NCBI RefSeq assembly: GCF_013426915.1
Contig: NZ_AP023180.1
Coordinates: 2,643,318 to 2,707,317, forward strand
From: Paraburkholderia sp. PGU19
GTDB lineage: Bacteria; Pseudomonadota; Gammaproteobacteria; Burkholderiales; Burkholderiaceae
Length of the DNA: 64,000 nucleotides
Direction: 5' to 3'
Position 1 is the first letter of the stretch. Each line of letters begins with the position of its first letter. The notes beneath the pieces are model-generated. The model had not been told where the DNA came from. It saw nothing but the letters and a program-made list of their open reading frames with translations, and ran no database searches. Of this stretch, positions 43,714 to 53,261 are shown one piece after another. Made by a program: the position numbers and the translations under genes.

Positions 43714-44718
43714 ATGATCGATTTGCGCAGCGATACCGTGACCCGTCCGACCAAGAACATGCTCGCGGCGATGACAGCCGCCGAAGTGGGCGACGACGTC
43801 TGGGGCGACGATCCGACGGTCCTGCGGCTGCAAGCCATCGTCGCCGAGCGCGCGGGCAAGGAGGCCGGGCTGTTTTTCCCGAGCGGCACGCAGAGCAATC
43901 TCGCCGCGCTGATGGCGCATTGCGCGCGCGGCGACGAATACATCGTTGGCCAGGCGGCGCACACGTACAAGTACGAAGGCGGCGGCGCGGCCGTGCTGGG
44001 CAGCATCCAGCCGCAGCCTATCGAGAACGCGCTCGACGGCTCGCTTCCCCTCGACAAGATCGCCGCCGCGATCAAGCCCATCGACAATCACTTCGCGCGC
44101 ACGCGCCTGCTGGCATTGGAAAATACCATCGGCGGCAAGGTGCTGCTGGCGGGTTACGTCGCCGAGGCCACGCAGCTGGCGCGCGATCGCGGACTGTCGA
44201 CACACCTCGACGGCGCGCGCGTCTGCAATGCGGCCGTCGCGTCGAAGCAGCCCGTCGAAGCGCTGTGCGCGCCTTTCGATACGGTATCGATCTGTTTCTC
44301 GAAGGGGCTCGGCGCGCCTGTGGGCTCGGTGCTGGTGGGCAGCAAGGCGCTGGTCGACGTTGCGCACCGCTGGCGCAAGGTGCTGGGCGGCGGCATGCGG
44401 CAGGCGGGCGTGCTGGCGGCCGCGTGTCTATATTCGCTGGATCATAACGTCGAACGGCTTGCTGAAGATCACGACAACGCTGCGCATCTGGCGGCGGCGC
44501 TTGCGCAGATCGATCAGGTGAAGGTGCAGTCGCAGGCCACCAACATGGTATTCGCGCAGTTTCCGCAAGAGCATTGCGCGCCGCTTGAAGCGTGGCTCAA
44601 GGAGCGCGGCATCCTTACGCAGATGTTGTACGCGTCGCGGTTCGTCACGCATATGGACGTGTCGCGTGCGGATATCGATACGTTCGTGACGGCGGTGAAG
44701 GAGTATTTTGCGCGGTGA
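43714..44718 (+). CDS. ltaE: Low-specificity L-threonine aldolase
   Basis: About 334 residues, full length. MIDLRSDTVTRPTKNMLAAM at the start, EVGDDVWGDDPTVLRLQ, and CFSKGLGAPVGSVLVGSK with the PLP lysine at 197 are diagnostic. It cleaves L-threonine and L-allo-threonine to glycine and acetaldehyde in the cytoplasm. ATG 43714 follows GAGGAAAAG and gives the family N-terminus. It is transcribed alone; a hairpin follows. Confidence 0.95.
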   Translation: MIDLRSDTVTRPTKNMLAAMTAAEVGDDVWGDDPTVLRLQAIVAERAGKEAGLFFPSGTQSNLAALMAHCARGDEYIVGQAAHTYKYEGGGAAVLGSIQPQPIENALDGSLPLDKIAAAIKPIDNHFARTRLLALENTIGGKVLLAGYVAEATQLARDRGLSTHLDGARVCNAAVASKQPVEALCAPFDTVSICFSKGLGAPVGSVLVGSKALVDVAHRWRKVLGGGMRQAGVLAAACLYSLDHNVERLAEDHDNAAHLAAALAQIDQVKVQSQATNMVFAQFPQEHCAPLEAWLKERGILTQMLYASRFVTHMDVSRADIDTFVTAVKEYFAR

Positions 44719-44729
44719 GTGACGTGCAT

Positions 44730-44756
44730 CGCTTCACGCCAGGTTCGCGTGAAGCG
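44730..44756. terminator. Hairpin between convergent genes
   Basis: CGCTTCACGC pairs with GCGTGAAGCG over 10 bp with a seven-base loop, between the convergent ltaE and exporter genes. No T run on either side, so it is a weak or factor-assisted terminator. Confidence 0.5.
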
Positions 44757-44790
44757 CAGTGGCGGCGAGCGCAATACTCGCCCCCGCTAC

Positions 44791-46272
44791 TTATTGTTCT
44801 TTCGCCGCAACCGTCGTCACCGTCACGCTTGCCTGTCCCCGATGCGACGGCGCAAACAGCCGTAACCCACTTGCGATACTCGCAGCCCCAGCGAACACGG
44901 CGCCCGTCGCCAGCGAAAGTGTCGGGCCATGACGTCCAGCAATACTAAAGCTCAACGCAACCAGCGCCGCGCCCGTCGTCTGCCCAATCAGCCGCGACGT
45001 GGCGATGATCCCGCTTGCGCCGCCACTGCGATTGGGCGGCGCGCTCGCCATCAGGGCCTTCAGATTCGGCGACTGGAAAAATCCGAAGCCCGCGCCGCAG
45101 ATCGCCATGCGGATCGAGATGTCGATCACACTCGGATGCGGCGGCAGCATCGCGAGCGCCGCCATGCCGGCGCACAGAATCGCAAGGCCGATTGCGCCGA
45201 GCAGTCCCGGCGGATAGCGATCCGACAACCGTCCCGCGAACGGCGCCGCAAGCGCGACGATCACCGGCCAGGGCGTCATCAGAAAGCCGGTTTCGACCTG
45301 GCTGCGATGCAGGACATCTTCGAAGTAGAACGGCAGCGACACGAATGCGAGCCCTTGCGCGGCGAACGAGCACACGGCCGTGACGGCCGACAAAGCGAAC
45401 ACGGGCAGCTTGAACAGATCGACGGGCAGCATCGGCGCGGGGTGGCCGGCCTCGCGGCGCATCAGCAGCGCGCCGAAGACGATCGCGACAGCCGCCGCGC
45501 CGAGCACGACATCGGTTGACGCGCGCTGTGCCGCTTCGCCGAGCGCGAACACCAGCGCGGCGAACGTGATTACGTTCAAGAGCGCCGCGACCCGGTCGAA
45601 GTGGTGCGTGCCGCGCGGCGTGCGCGGCAGTCCCGGCAACGCGAACGACAGCGCCAGCACACCGAGCGGCACATTCACTGCGAACAGCCACGGCCAACTG
45701 GCCACCGACAGAATCAGCGACGCGACCGTCGGCCCCACGGCAAACGACACACCCACCACCAGCGCATTCAACCCGACGCCCGCCCCGAGCCGATGCGGCG
45801 GATACAGATGTTTGATGAGCGCCGTGTTCACGCTCATGATGGCCGCCGCGCCGAGGCCCTGTACGACGCGCGCGCCCGCCAGCCACGGCAGCGTCGGCGA
45901 TAGCGCGCAGGCCAGCGAGGCCGCCGTGAACACGATGATCCCGCTGATATAGATACGCCGGTGCCCAACGATATCGCCGAGTGCGGCGAGCGGCAGCAGC
46001 GTCGCGACCATCGCCAGCTGATAGGCGTTGATGATCCATACCGACACCGCCGGCCTCGCGTGCAGATCCGCAGCCATGGCGGGCAGCGCGGTATTGGCGA
46101 TAGCGGTATCGAGCGAGGCGAGAGCGACCGACAGCATGATCGCCGCCATCGCGAAACGGTGACCGGCGGACATCGGCGTGTCGGCGACGCGGGCCGGATT
46201 GGGTGTGTTCTCGGACAAGGACAGGCTCTGCAGAGGACTGAGCGGGGCGCATATCGGCATCGGCCGCATCAT
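44791..46272 (-). CDS. DHA2-type MFS exporter (EmrB/QacA-like)
   Basis: About 493 residues with roughly 14 membrane helices. LASLDTAIANTALPAMAADL, VWIINAYQLAMVATLLPLAA, LGDIVGHRRIYISG, and GARVVQGLGAAAIMSVNTAL are the DHA2 drug:H+ antiporter signatures. It probably exports drugs or toxic metabolites. The start is uncertain: ATG 46272 or 46269 are plausible, the frame remains open to 46401, and no strong ribosome binding site is visible. No adjacent adaptor (EmrA) gene. Confidence 0.88.
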   Translation of the reverse strand: MMRPMPICAPLSPLQSLSLSENTPNPARVADTPMSAGHRFAMAAIMLSVALASLDTAIANTALPAMAADLHARPAVSVWIINAYQLAMVATLLPLAALGDIVGHRRIYISGIIVFTAASLACALSPTLPWLAGARVVQGLGAAAIMSVNTALIKHLYPPHRLGAGVGLNALVVGVSFAVGPTVASLILSVASWPWLFAVNVPLGVLALSFALPGLPRTPRGTHHFDRVAALLNVITFAALVFALGEAAQRASTDVVLGAAAVAIVFGALLMRREAGHPAPMLPVDLFKLPVFALSAVTAVCSFAAQGLAFVSLPFYFEDVLHRSQVETGFLMTPWPVIVALAAPFAGRLSDRYPPGLLGAIGLAILCAGMAALAMLPPHPSVIDISIRMAICGAGFGFFQSPNLKALMASAPPNRSGGASGIIATSRLIGQTTGAALVALSFSIAGRHGPTLSLATGAVFAGAASIASGLRLFAPSHRGQASVTVTTVAAKEQ

Positions 46273-46459
46273 GGGGCGACGGGCGTGCTCGAAGCGAATG
46301 AAGCGATTGTTACAGAGCGGCGCGGATCGTGCTGGGAGCCGCGCAAAAACGGGCCTTCTGAAAGCTGTCTGGAAGCTAAGCCTCACACACCGTCGTCGCA
46401 ACTAACTGTCAGTTCCCGAGCGCGCCGGCGCGGCGAAATGCGCCCGCTGCGACACGACG

Positions 46460-46687
46460 TCAGTTACACGAAGCCAGCAGAATCGACAGCTTGCGAATAT
46501 GCGCCTTGAATGCGTCGGTCATCTCGCGATCGTGACCGGCGCTCAGATGGGGCGCTTCGGCCAGTTCGACCTGATCCTGGAATTCGTCGGACACTTTGCG
46601 CCGTTCGCTGGGCGGAAGCGCGCGGATCAGAGACACAATGAGCAGTTCCTGCGCATGGATGATACCGAGCACGGATTGTGCGTTCAT
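46460..46687 (-). CDS. Small hypothetical helical protein
   Basis: Protein of 75 residues, predicted all-helical and acidic (SVLGIIHAQELLIVSLIRAL, FKAHIRKLSILLAS). No known family. The start is supported by CGGAGGTCGAA directly upstream, one of the best ribosome binding sites in the window. It lies between the exporter and glycogen phosphorylase genes and has its own promoter; it may be a small cytosolic regulator. Confidence 0.68.
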   Translation of the reverse strand: MNAQSVLGIIHAQELLIVSLIRALPPSERRKVSDEFQDQVELAEAPHLSAGHDREMTDAFKAHIRKLSILLASCN

Positions 46688-47067
46688 TTCGACCTCCGTC
46701 GGAGCACGACGACGCTAGCGGCTTTTACAGCAGGACCCGGCGGGACGCGGCACGGCGATACTGTCTCCGATCCGCCTTGTTACTCATCCATACTAGTGCA
46801 AGGAACAGCGCCGTCTGCACCGGCATCGTGCCAGATGCAAAGACTTCAGCGCTACGCCAGGCAAAATCCAACCCAGCAGTCGTGGAACTGCGCAACGGTA
46901 GGCGTTGTCTGCTTGGATTAGCGGGCTTTTGATAACGCAATGGCCGCAGACGCGGGATTACGCAAATTGTCCTACTCTGCTTATTTATCCACCAGACCGG
47001 CTCGCGCCGCCCGCATCCAATACGCAAGCAATCAAGCGCGTGCCGCGTCGTTTTACCGGAGGTTTCG
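46688..47067. other. Divergent intergenic region, 380 bp
   Basis: Between the small helical protein and glycogen phosphorylase. It must carry both promoters; I see no clear -10/-35 pair, hairpin or gene. GGAGG at 47058-47062 serves the phosphorylase. Confidence 0.45.
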
Positions 47068-49521
47068 ATGACAGCGGTGGATCTGGAATTCGACCAGCTC
47101 AACAGTACCGTCGATGCGCTGCGGCGCTCGATTTCCAACCGCATGATGTACGGCGTCGGCAAGGACGCCGTGACGGCGCGCCCGCAAGACTGGCTGCACG
47201 CCGCGGCGCTCGCCGTGCGTGACCGGCTCGTCGCGCGCTGGATGAAGACCACGCGCCTGCAGTACGAGCAGGATGTGAAGCGCGTGTATTACCTGTCGAT
47301 GGAATTTCTGATCGGGCGCACGTTCACCAACGCGCTGCTCGCGCTCGGCATCTACGATCAGATGAAGGAAGCGCTCTCGGGTCTTGGTGTCGATATGGAA
47401 GCGCTCACCGATCTCGAGCCCGATGCCGCGCTTGGCAACGGCGGCCTCGGGCGCCTCGCCGCATGCTTCCTGGATTCGATGGCGACGCTCGGCATTCCGG
47501 GCTTCGGCTATGGCATCCGCTATGAATACGGGATGTTCAAGCAGCAGATCGTCGACGGCGAGCAGCTCGAAACACCCGATTACTGGCTGCGCGCGGGCAA
47601 CCCGTGGGAATTTCCGCGTCCCGAAGTGCAGTACATCGTTCATTTCGGCGGACGCACGGTGCAGCGAGACGGTCACGTCGAATGGATCGAAACGCAGCAC
47701 GTGAACGCGATGGCGTATGACACCGTGATCCCAGGTTTCGCGACGAGCGCGACGAACACGCTGCGTCTGTGGTCCGCTCGCGCGACGGAAGAACTCGATC
47801 TGTCCGCGTTCAATCAGGGTGACTATCGTCGTGCCGTCGATGCGAAGAACATGTCGGAGAACGTCTCGCGTCTGCTGTATCCCGACGATTCGACACCCGC
47901 CGGCCGCGAGTTGCGCTTGCGGCAGGAATACTTCTTCGTCTCGGCGACGATGCAGGACCTGATTCGCCGCTATCAGCGCACGCACAGCACGTTCGGCCGT
48001 TTCTCCGAAAAGGTCGCGGTGCATCTGAACGACACGCACCCGGTGCTCGCGATTCCCGAGCTGATGCGTCTGCTCGTCGATGTGCATCATGTGCCGTGGG
48101 CGAAAGCGTGGAAAGACATCCAGCAGATGTTCTCGTACACGAACCACACGTTGATGCCCGAAGCGCTCGAAACGTGGGACGTGGAAACGCTCGCGCGCCT
48201 GTTGCCGCGCCACCTCGAAATCATCTTCGAGATCAACGCGGAGTTTCTGAAGCACGTCAGCGAGCATTCGGGCCATGACGTCGACATGATCCGGCGCATC
48301 TCGCTGGTCGATGAATATGGGCAGCGGCGCGTGCGCATGGCGCATCTGGCGATCGTCGCAAGCCAGAAGGTCAACGGCGTATCGAAGCTGCACTCGCAAC
48401 TGATGACGCGTGACATCTTCTCCGACTTCGCGAAAATCTGGCCCGAGCGCTTCACGAATGTCACGAACGGTGTGACGCCGCGCCGCTGGCTCGCGCAGTC
48501 GAGCCCGTCGATGTCGCACCTGATCGACGAGCAGATCGGCACGCACTGGCGGCGCGATCTGTTCGAACTCGGCAAGCTGCGCGATCTGCGCGACGACCCG
48601 TCGTTTATCCACGCCTTTCATGAAGCCAAGCGGCAGAACAAGCTGCGTCTGATCCAGCGCCTGCAGCATCACACGAAGATGACGTTCGATCCCGATGCGC
48701 TGTTTGATCTGCAGGTCAAACGCATCCACGAATACAAGCGGCAATTGCTGAACGTGCTGCATGTGATCGTGCGCTACAACCAGATTCGCGCGAACCCGGA
48801 GCGTGACTGGGTGCCGCGCGTCGTGATGTTCGCGGGCAAGGCGGCATCCGCGTACCGGATGGCGAAGACGATCATCAAGCTGATCGGCGACGTCAGCAAG
48901 GCGGTGAATGAAGATCCCGTCATCGGCGACAAACTGAAGGTCCTGTTCGTGCCGAACTACGGCGTGAGCGTGGCCGAACTGATCATTCCCGCCGCCGATC
49001 TGTCGGAGCAGATTTCGATGGCGGGCACGGAAGCGTCGGGCACGGGCAACATGAAGCTCGCGCTGAACGGCGCGCTGACGATCGGCACGATGGACGGCGC
49101 GAACATCGAGATTTGCGATGCCGTGGGACGCGAGAACATTTTCATCTTCGGGCACACGGCGGATCAGGTCGACGAATTGCGCGCGACGGGGTATCGACCG
49201 CGCGAAATCTACGAGCACAACGCCGAACTGAAGGTCGCGCTCGACCAGATTCGCACAGGCTTCTTCTCACCCGACGATCCGCTGCGTTTCTCGGACATCT
49301 TCCATACGCTGGTCGATTGGGGCGATCACTACATGGTGCTCGCCGATTTCGCCGCGTTCGCGAAGGCGCAGGACGAAGTCGACAAGCGCTATCTCGACCG
49401 GCGCGGCTGGACCCGGAGTGCGATCGAGAACGTCGCGGGCATGGGGCAGTTCTCGTCGGACCGCACGATCGCCGAGTATGCGCGCGATATCTGGAAGGTG
49501 AAGCCGCTCGAACTCGAGTGA
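47068..49521 (+). CDS. glgP: Glycogen/starch/alpha-glucan phosphorylase
   Basis: Protein of 817 residues, normal length. [20 protein letters not shown] and [20 protein letters not shown] near the N-terminus and the PLP-site motif [15 protein letters not shown] with Lys at 663 are unmistakable. It phosphorolyses alpha-1,4 glucans to glucose-1-phosphate in the cytoplasm. GGAGG precedes the ATG and a perfect bidirectional terminator follows. No other glycogen gene lies in the window, so it is monocistronic here. Confidence 0.98.
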   Translation: MTAVDLEFDQLNSTVDALRRSISNRMMYGVGKDAVTARPQDWLHAAALAVRDRLVARWMKTTRLQYEQDVKRVYYLSMEFLIGRTFTNALLALGIYDQMKEALSGLGVDMEALTDLEPDAALGNGGLGRLAACFLDSMATLGIPGFGYGIRYEYGMFKQQIVDGEQLETPDYWLRAGNPWEFPRPEVQYIVHFGGRTVQRDGHVEWIETQHVNAMAYDTVIPGFATSATNTLRLWSARATEELDLSAFNQGDYRRAVDAKNMSENVSRLLYPDDSTPAGRELRLRQEYFFVSATMQDLIRRYQRTHSTFGRFSEKVAVHLNDTHPVLAIPELMRLLVDVHHVPWAKAWKDIQQMFSYTNHTLMPEALETWDVETLARLLPRHLEIIFEINAEFLKHVSEHSGHDVDMIRRISLVDEYGQRRVRMAHLAIVASQKVNGVSKLHSQLMTRDIFSDFAKIWPERFTNVTNGVTPRRWLAQSSPSMSHLIDEQIGTHWRRDLFELGKLRDLRDDPSFIHAFHEAKRQNKLRLIQRLQHHTKMTFDPDALFDLQVKRIHEYKRQLLNVLHVIVRYNQIRANPERDWVPRVVMFAGKAASAYRMAKTIIKLIGDVSKAVNEDPVIGDKLKVLFVPNYGVSVAELIIPAADLSEQISMAGTEASGTGNMKLALNGALTIGTMDGANIEICDAVGRENIFIFGHTADQVDELRATGYRPREIYEHNAELKVALDQIRTGFFSPDDPLRFSDIFHTLVDWGDHYMVLADFAAFAKAQDEVDKRYLDRRGWTRSAIENVAGMGQFSSDRTIAEYARDIWKVKPLELE

Positions 49522-49543
49522 CGCGATGTGATGTGCGCATGAT

Positions 49544-49587
49544 AAAAAGCCGCCGCGCGATTGAACATCGCGCGGCGGCTTTCTGTT
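49544..49587. terminator. Bidirectional rho-independent terminator
   Basis: AGCCGCCGCGCGAT (49548-49561) pairs perfectly with ATCGCGCGGCGGCT (49567-49580), flanked by AAAAA on the left and TTTCTGTTTT on the right. It serves glgP and the convergent DUF3443 gene. Confidence 0.92.
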
Positions 49588-49615
49588 TTGTGCCGGTTGA
49601 GTGAGGGACGTTGCG

Positions 49616-50695
49616 TCAGATGCCCATGCGCTCGTTGTTGCGCGGCGCGCGCAGTCCGAGCTGGCCATGCGCGAAATCGAAGTACAAGTCGATGTTCTGC
49701 AGTGCCATCAACCCGATCACGATGCGATTCCCGCCAGGCGCGGCTTTCGCGATGGTCGTTTGCGCGTCGTTGAAGCGGTGCGCCCAGTCGCCCACGCCCA
49801 GCACAACGTCATAGTTGCCTTGCGCGAGCGGCTTGTGCTCGTCGACGTCGTCGGCCCAGTCGGGCGCCTTGTCGGTTTCGACGCGGATCATGTCGGTGCC
49901 GCCCGTCGAGAACACGACGGGCGCGCAGATGCGCATCTTGCTGCCGACCTGCACGCAACCGGTCGGCCATTGCGCGGAGCCGTCCTTGTCCATCGTGAGC
50001 GGGACGAGCGTGAAGTCTTTCGTCAGCGCGTTCGACGGACTCAACACGAGCAGCGGACGATCGAGATTGGCGCGCACCAGATAGCGCTGGCCGATCTTCG
50101 CGGGCAGCGCGCGCAGCGGCTGCGTACAGCAGGCGTCGTGCGGATCGTCGGCGCCGAGGCCCAGAGTGCCCGAGAACGCCCAGCCGAACTCGCCCGTATA
50201 GCCGTCCTGCGCAACGCAGCGCTTGTTGATCTTCAGACAGCTGACTTCGTCGACGGCCTGGACGGCGAGATCGACGGGCTTCGTGCCGACCATGCTGAAC
50301 GGCACCGTGACGGTGGCGCCGGAAACCTGCGCGTCTGTCGCGAACGTGTACGAGGTCCGCATGCCCGCAGTTGGATAGCTCGAACGCGGCAAGACCTTCG
50401 ACAGCACGCGCACGCCGGTCGTGCCCGTATCGAGCATCAGATAGACGGCCTTGCCGTCGATCTGCACGGGCAGCCCGATCGACGCGCGGCCGCGCGTGTC
50501 GCTGCGTTCCGCGGACAGCATCACCAGCAGGCCGTCGCGTCCTTCGTTGATGAGGCTCGCCTTCGTTTCGGGCGGGGCGGGCGTGGAGATCGGCGTTGAA
50601 CAGGCAACAAGCGAGGCCACGAGCGAGGCCGCGAGCGCGAGCACGATCGACGCGCCCGCAAAGCCGGCCAGGCGCCGGAAGAAATGGACAGACAT
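49616..50695 (-). CDS. DUF3443 family lipoprotein, retropepsin-like
   Basis: About 359 residues. The signal ends ASLVACSTP, a lipobox-like Cys near residue 29. VYLMLDTGTTGVRVLSKVLP matches the aspartic-protease-type DTG loop, and CVAQDGYTGEFGWAFSGTLG, DACCTQPLRALPA and GLMALQNIDLYFDF are typical of the Burkholderiales DUF3443 family. Whether it is proteolytic is unknown. ATG 50695 is preferred (AAGG upstream) to GTG 50704. Confidence 0.87.
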   Translation of the reverse strand: MSVHFFRRLAGFAGASIVLALAASLVASLVACSTPISTPAPPETKASLINEGRDGLLVMLSAERSDTRGRASIGLPVQIDGKAVYLMLDTGTTGVRVLSKVLPRSSYPTAGMRTSYTFATDAQVSGATVTVPFSMVGTKPVDLAVQAVDEVSCLKINKRCVAQDGYTGEFGWAFSGTLGLGADDPHDACCTQPLRALPAKIGQRYLVRANLDRPLLVLSPSNALTKDFTLVPLTMDKDGSAQWPTGCVQVGSKMRICAPVVFSTGGTDMIRVETDKAPDWADDVDEHKPLAQGNYDVVLGVGDWAHRFNDAQTTIAKAAPGGNRIVIGLMALQNIDLYFDFAHGQLGLRAPRNNERMGI

Positions 50696-50888
50696 CGCAC
50701 ACACCTTGCAGAAGTGCGTGACCTGCGATGACAGCTGTACCCGCCGTTCAGGCTTCGGCGGGTGCAGTCGATCCGGCTCGGCGGTGTGCGCGGGCCTGGC
50801 GCGAGGACACGCGAGATGACAGGAGCGCCGACTCTACGCGCGCAAGCATCGCGACCTGCAAAAATGTGTGAAGGTGAAGGGTGTTGCT

Positions 50889-51224
50889 TCAGTGCTGCCG
50901 CGCGGCCTGCTGCGGGAGAGCGATCGCGCGCACGCGGCCAATGGTCGCGCGGTGCAGCACGCCCGCGAGTGCACCGATCACATCGCCGACGCTGCGCGCC
51001 ATCACCTCGACGCGAAACGTGATGGCATCGTTGCGTTTGTCGACAGTCATCACGAACAGGCGCGAGCCCTCGCCGAGCGCCGCGAGCAGCGCGCGGCGGC
51101 CAGCAGCCGACGAGGTGCCGGGCACGGTCACGTCGATCGTCACGAGTGACAGGGCGGGTTGTGTGGAGCGTTCGATGGCAGGTGCGCGGCGCGGCGTGCG
51201 CGATGAAGCGAAAGCGGTATGCAT
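50889..51224 (-). CDS. Hypothetical protein
   Basis: About 111 residues from ATG 51224 (the frame stays open to 51347). Strand-helix-strand features (SLVTIDVTVPGTSSAAGRRA, SRLFVMTVDKRNDAITFRVE) suggest an ACT-like or other small alpha/beta domain, but I cannot assign a family. No good ribosome binding site is visible, so the start is uncertain. It lies downstream of the DUF6232-like gene on the same strand. Confidence 0.5.
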   Translation of the reverse strand: MHTAFASSRTPRRAPAIERSTQPALSLVTIDVTVPGTSSAAGRRALLAALGEGSRLFVMTVDKRNDAITFRVEVMARSVGDVIGALAGVLHRATIGRVRAIALPQQAARQH

Positions 51225-51362
51225 CGTCGATGCGCCGACGCGAAGTGGGCGGCGCGGCTGTGGAGACGCGTTCACTGTAGCGGGCGGCGTCTCAAGCGGA
51301 TGCAAAAAGGGGCTATGTGGGCCGTCAATTTTGTATAAAGACGGCACGGTAGCGTGCGCGTG

Positions 51363-51770
51363 CTACTGGCTCTTCGGCGCGGTGGCGGTGGCGGCAGTGG
51401 CCGACGCGAGCGCGTCGCGGACCGTTTGCGCGACGCGTTCGACGAACGACAGATCGATGCTCGACAGGGCTTCGCGTTCGCTGCCCGCCGTCTGAACCAT
51501 CAGGCGATGCGTGACGTCCTGCGTGATCCACGTGAGCCAGCCGACGACGATCAGCATCACGCCCGCCACGATACCCACCGGCGACGCAAACACCCCGCCG
51601 ACCACCGCGCCCACGGCGCCGATCAGCGAAATCGCCCAGGGCACGACTTTGTTCTTCTGCACGGTGACGACGCGCACGTCCTTGATCTCGCGCAACGGAA
51701 AGACCTGGCCGGCCGCCGACAGCGCATTGCGCGTGACCGACACGCCGCGTTCGTTGAAAGGGGTATCCAT
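51363..51770 (-). CDS. DUF6232-like membrane protein
   Basis: About 135 residues. The N-terminal part (MDTPFNERGVSVTRNALSAA, PLREIKDVRVV) is a small beta domain, followed by two hydrophobic segments (VVPWAISLIGAVGAVVGGVF and IVAGVMLIVVGWLTWI) and a helical tail. It resembles DUF6232/PH-like integral membrane proteins of unknown function. ATG 51770 is chosen as the family-like start; the frame extends upstream to 51830. Confidence 0.7.
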   Translation of the reverse strand: MDTPFNERGVSVTRNALSAAGQVFPLREIKDVRVVTVQKNKVVPWAISLIGAVGAVVGGVFASPVGIVAGVMLIVVGWLTWITQDVTHRLMVQTAGSEREALSSIDLSFVERVAQTVRDALASATAATATAPKSQ

Positions 51771-51961
51771 CTTTACGGGTTCAAGCTGGGAGAAAGGGCG
51801 CAGGGTAACAGAACTTCGGCTGACTAACATGATGGGATTTTACCGCGCGGCGATTCTCGCAGGACAGGGCTGCAGATCAAGGTAACTAAAGCGAGCTAGT
51901 TATCGTTTTTTTCGGACACGGCAGCATATTCCTCTGGCGCGGAGCCGGATCGCCGACAGCT

Positions 51962-52405
51962 TCACACGTGATCGTTCTGAGAGACGGCGGCTCGCAAGGC
52001 GAGCAGATAGCTCTCAATCCCAAAGCCGCAGATTTGCCCATCGACAATCTCGGCGAATACCGAGTGATGTCGGAACGATTCCCGGGCGTGAATGTTGGAC
52101 ATATGCAATTCCACGACGGGGCAGGTAAGAATAGCCAGCGCATCGCGTATCCCGTAGCTGTAGTGTGTCCACGCCCCGGCGTTGATCAGCACGGCGTCAC
52201 AGCGCTCCTCGAAGGCGCGATGAATGCGCTCGCACATTGCCCCTTCACTATTCGTCTGGAACGACTCCACCCGCACGCCAAGCTCGCCGCCGAGAGCCTG
52301 CAGTCTGGCGTCGATCTCGGCCAGCGTGATGGTTCCGTACTGCGCCGGGTCGCGCTTGCCAAACATATTGTGGTTGATTCCGTGAAGCATCAGGATCGTT
52401 TTCAT
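51962..52405 (-). CDS. aroQ: Type II 3-dehydroquinate dehydratase-like protein
   Basis: Protein of 147 residues, typical AroQ length. FGKRDPAQYGTITL holds the catalytic Arg18 and Tyr23, TNSEGAMCERIHRAFEERCD the flexible-lid Glu region, and LHMSNIHARESFRHHSV the catalytic His and substrate Arg. It should interconvert 3-dehydroquinate and 3-dehydroshikimate. Unusual details: the N-terminal GINHNMFG replaces GPNLNLLG, and INAGAWTHYSYGIRDAL replaces the common INPGAYTHTSVAIRDAL, so it may be a catabolic or altered-substrate member. It is the last gene of the KPR-VOC-led operon, 19 bp after the shikimate dehydrogenase homologue. Confidence 0.9.
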   Translation of the reverse strand: MKTILMLHGINHNMFGKRDPAQYGTITLAEIDARLQALGGELGVRVESFQTNSEGAMCERIHRAFEERCDAVLINAGAWTHYSYGIRDALAILTCPVVELHMSNIHARESFRHHSVFAEIVDGQICGFGIESYLLALRAAVSQNDHV

Positions 52406-52424
52406 TCCGCACTCCGTTGCATTC

Positions 52425-53261
52425 TCAGTCGAGCGGCACAGTAAGCCGATCGATCACGACGCGGGTCTGGGGCCGCACGCCGCGCCACCACGCGAACGCT
52501 TCTGCCGCCTGCTCCACCAGCATGCCCACACCATCCGCGATACCTTGTACGCCCGCGTTTCGAGCGAGTCTCAGGAACGGCGTCAGCCGCTTGCCGTAGG
52601 CCAGTTCATAGGCCGCGCCCGTCGGGCTGAAAACGCTCGGTGGAACGGGCGGGAGGTCGCCCGTCAAGCTGGCCGACGTCGCGTTGACCACGAGGTCGAA
52701 CTGTCCCATCGCCTCGAGATTGGCGTAGCCGCAGGCAGCAAGCGGCCCGCTCGTGGTGACCTGCTCGACCAGAGCCCGCACCTTCGCGATGTCCCGATTG
52801 GCGAGGACCAGTTCGGCGGGTCGCGCGGCGAGGAAAGGCAGCAATGCGCCACGCACTGCGCCGCCCGCGCCGAGGACTAGCACGCGTTTGCCGGCCATCG
52901 GCAAGTTCAGATTGACCTCGATGTCGCGCAGCAGGCCGACGCCATCGAAGTTCTCAGCGATGATCCGTCCGTCCTTAAAGCTCAGCGCGTTAGCGGCGCC
53001 AGCCAGTTCGGCGCGCTCGCTGCGCACGTCGGCCATCGCGAACGCTTTCAGCTTGAATGGCGCGGTCACGTTCATGCCTTTGCCGCCCGCTGCGATGAAT
53101 GCGTGCACGGTCGCAGCGAACGCGTCCTGCGGCTCCAGCGGACCTTCGATCGCCGTATAGGACATGTCCTGTTGCGTCTCTTCTGCAAAGAGACCGTGGA
53201 TCAACGGGGACTTCGTATGGCCGATCGGATTGCCGATCACCGCGTATTGGTCAGTCATCAT
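52425..53261 (-). CDS. Shikimate dehydrogenase family protein (paralogue 1)
   Basis: Protein of 278 residues. GNPIGHTKSPLIHGLF is the substrate-binding N-terminus, MNVTAPFK carries the catalytic Lys70, the Asp106 motif reads ENFDGVG where NTDG is usual, and VLGAGGAVRGALLPFL the cofactor loop. NAD(P)-dependent oxidation or reduction of shikimate, quinate or a related cyclitol is expected. The Thr-to-Phe change beside the catalytic Asp is shared with the second paralogue at 58351 and argues against ordinary AroE specificity. The start overlaps the CoA-transferase stop by ATGA. Confidence 0.88.
   Translation of the reverse strand: MMTDQYAVIGNPIGHTKSPLIHGLFAEETQQDMSYTAIEGPLEPQDAFAATVHAFIAAGGKGMNVTAPFKLKAFAMADVRSERAELAGAANALSFKDGRIIAENFDGVGLLRDIEVNLNLPMAGKRVLVLGAGGAVRGALLPFLAARPAELVLANRDIAKVRALVEQVTTSGPLAACGYANLEAMGQFDLVVNATSASLTGDLPPVPPSVFSPTGAAYELAYGKRLTPFLRLARNAGVQGIADGVGMLVEQAAEAFAWWRGVRPQTRVVIDRLTVPLD

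Noticed and set aside
47053..49218. 721-codon open frame on the minus strand
   Set aside because: It lies antisense to glycogen phosphorylase, is Arg/His/Asp-rich with no domain, and is a high-GC shadow frame.
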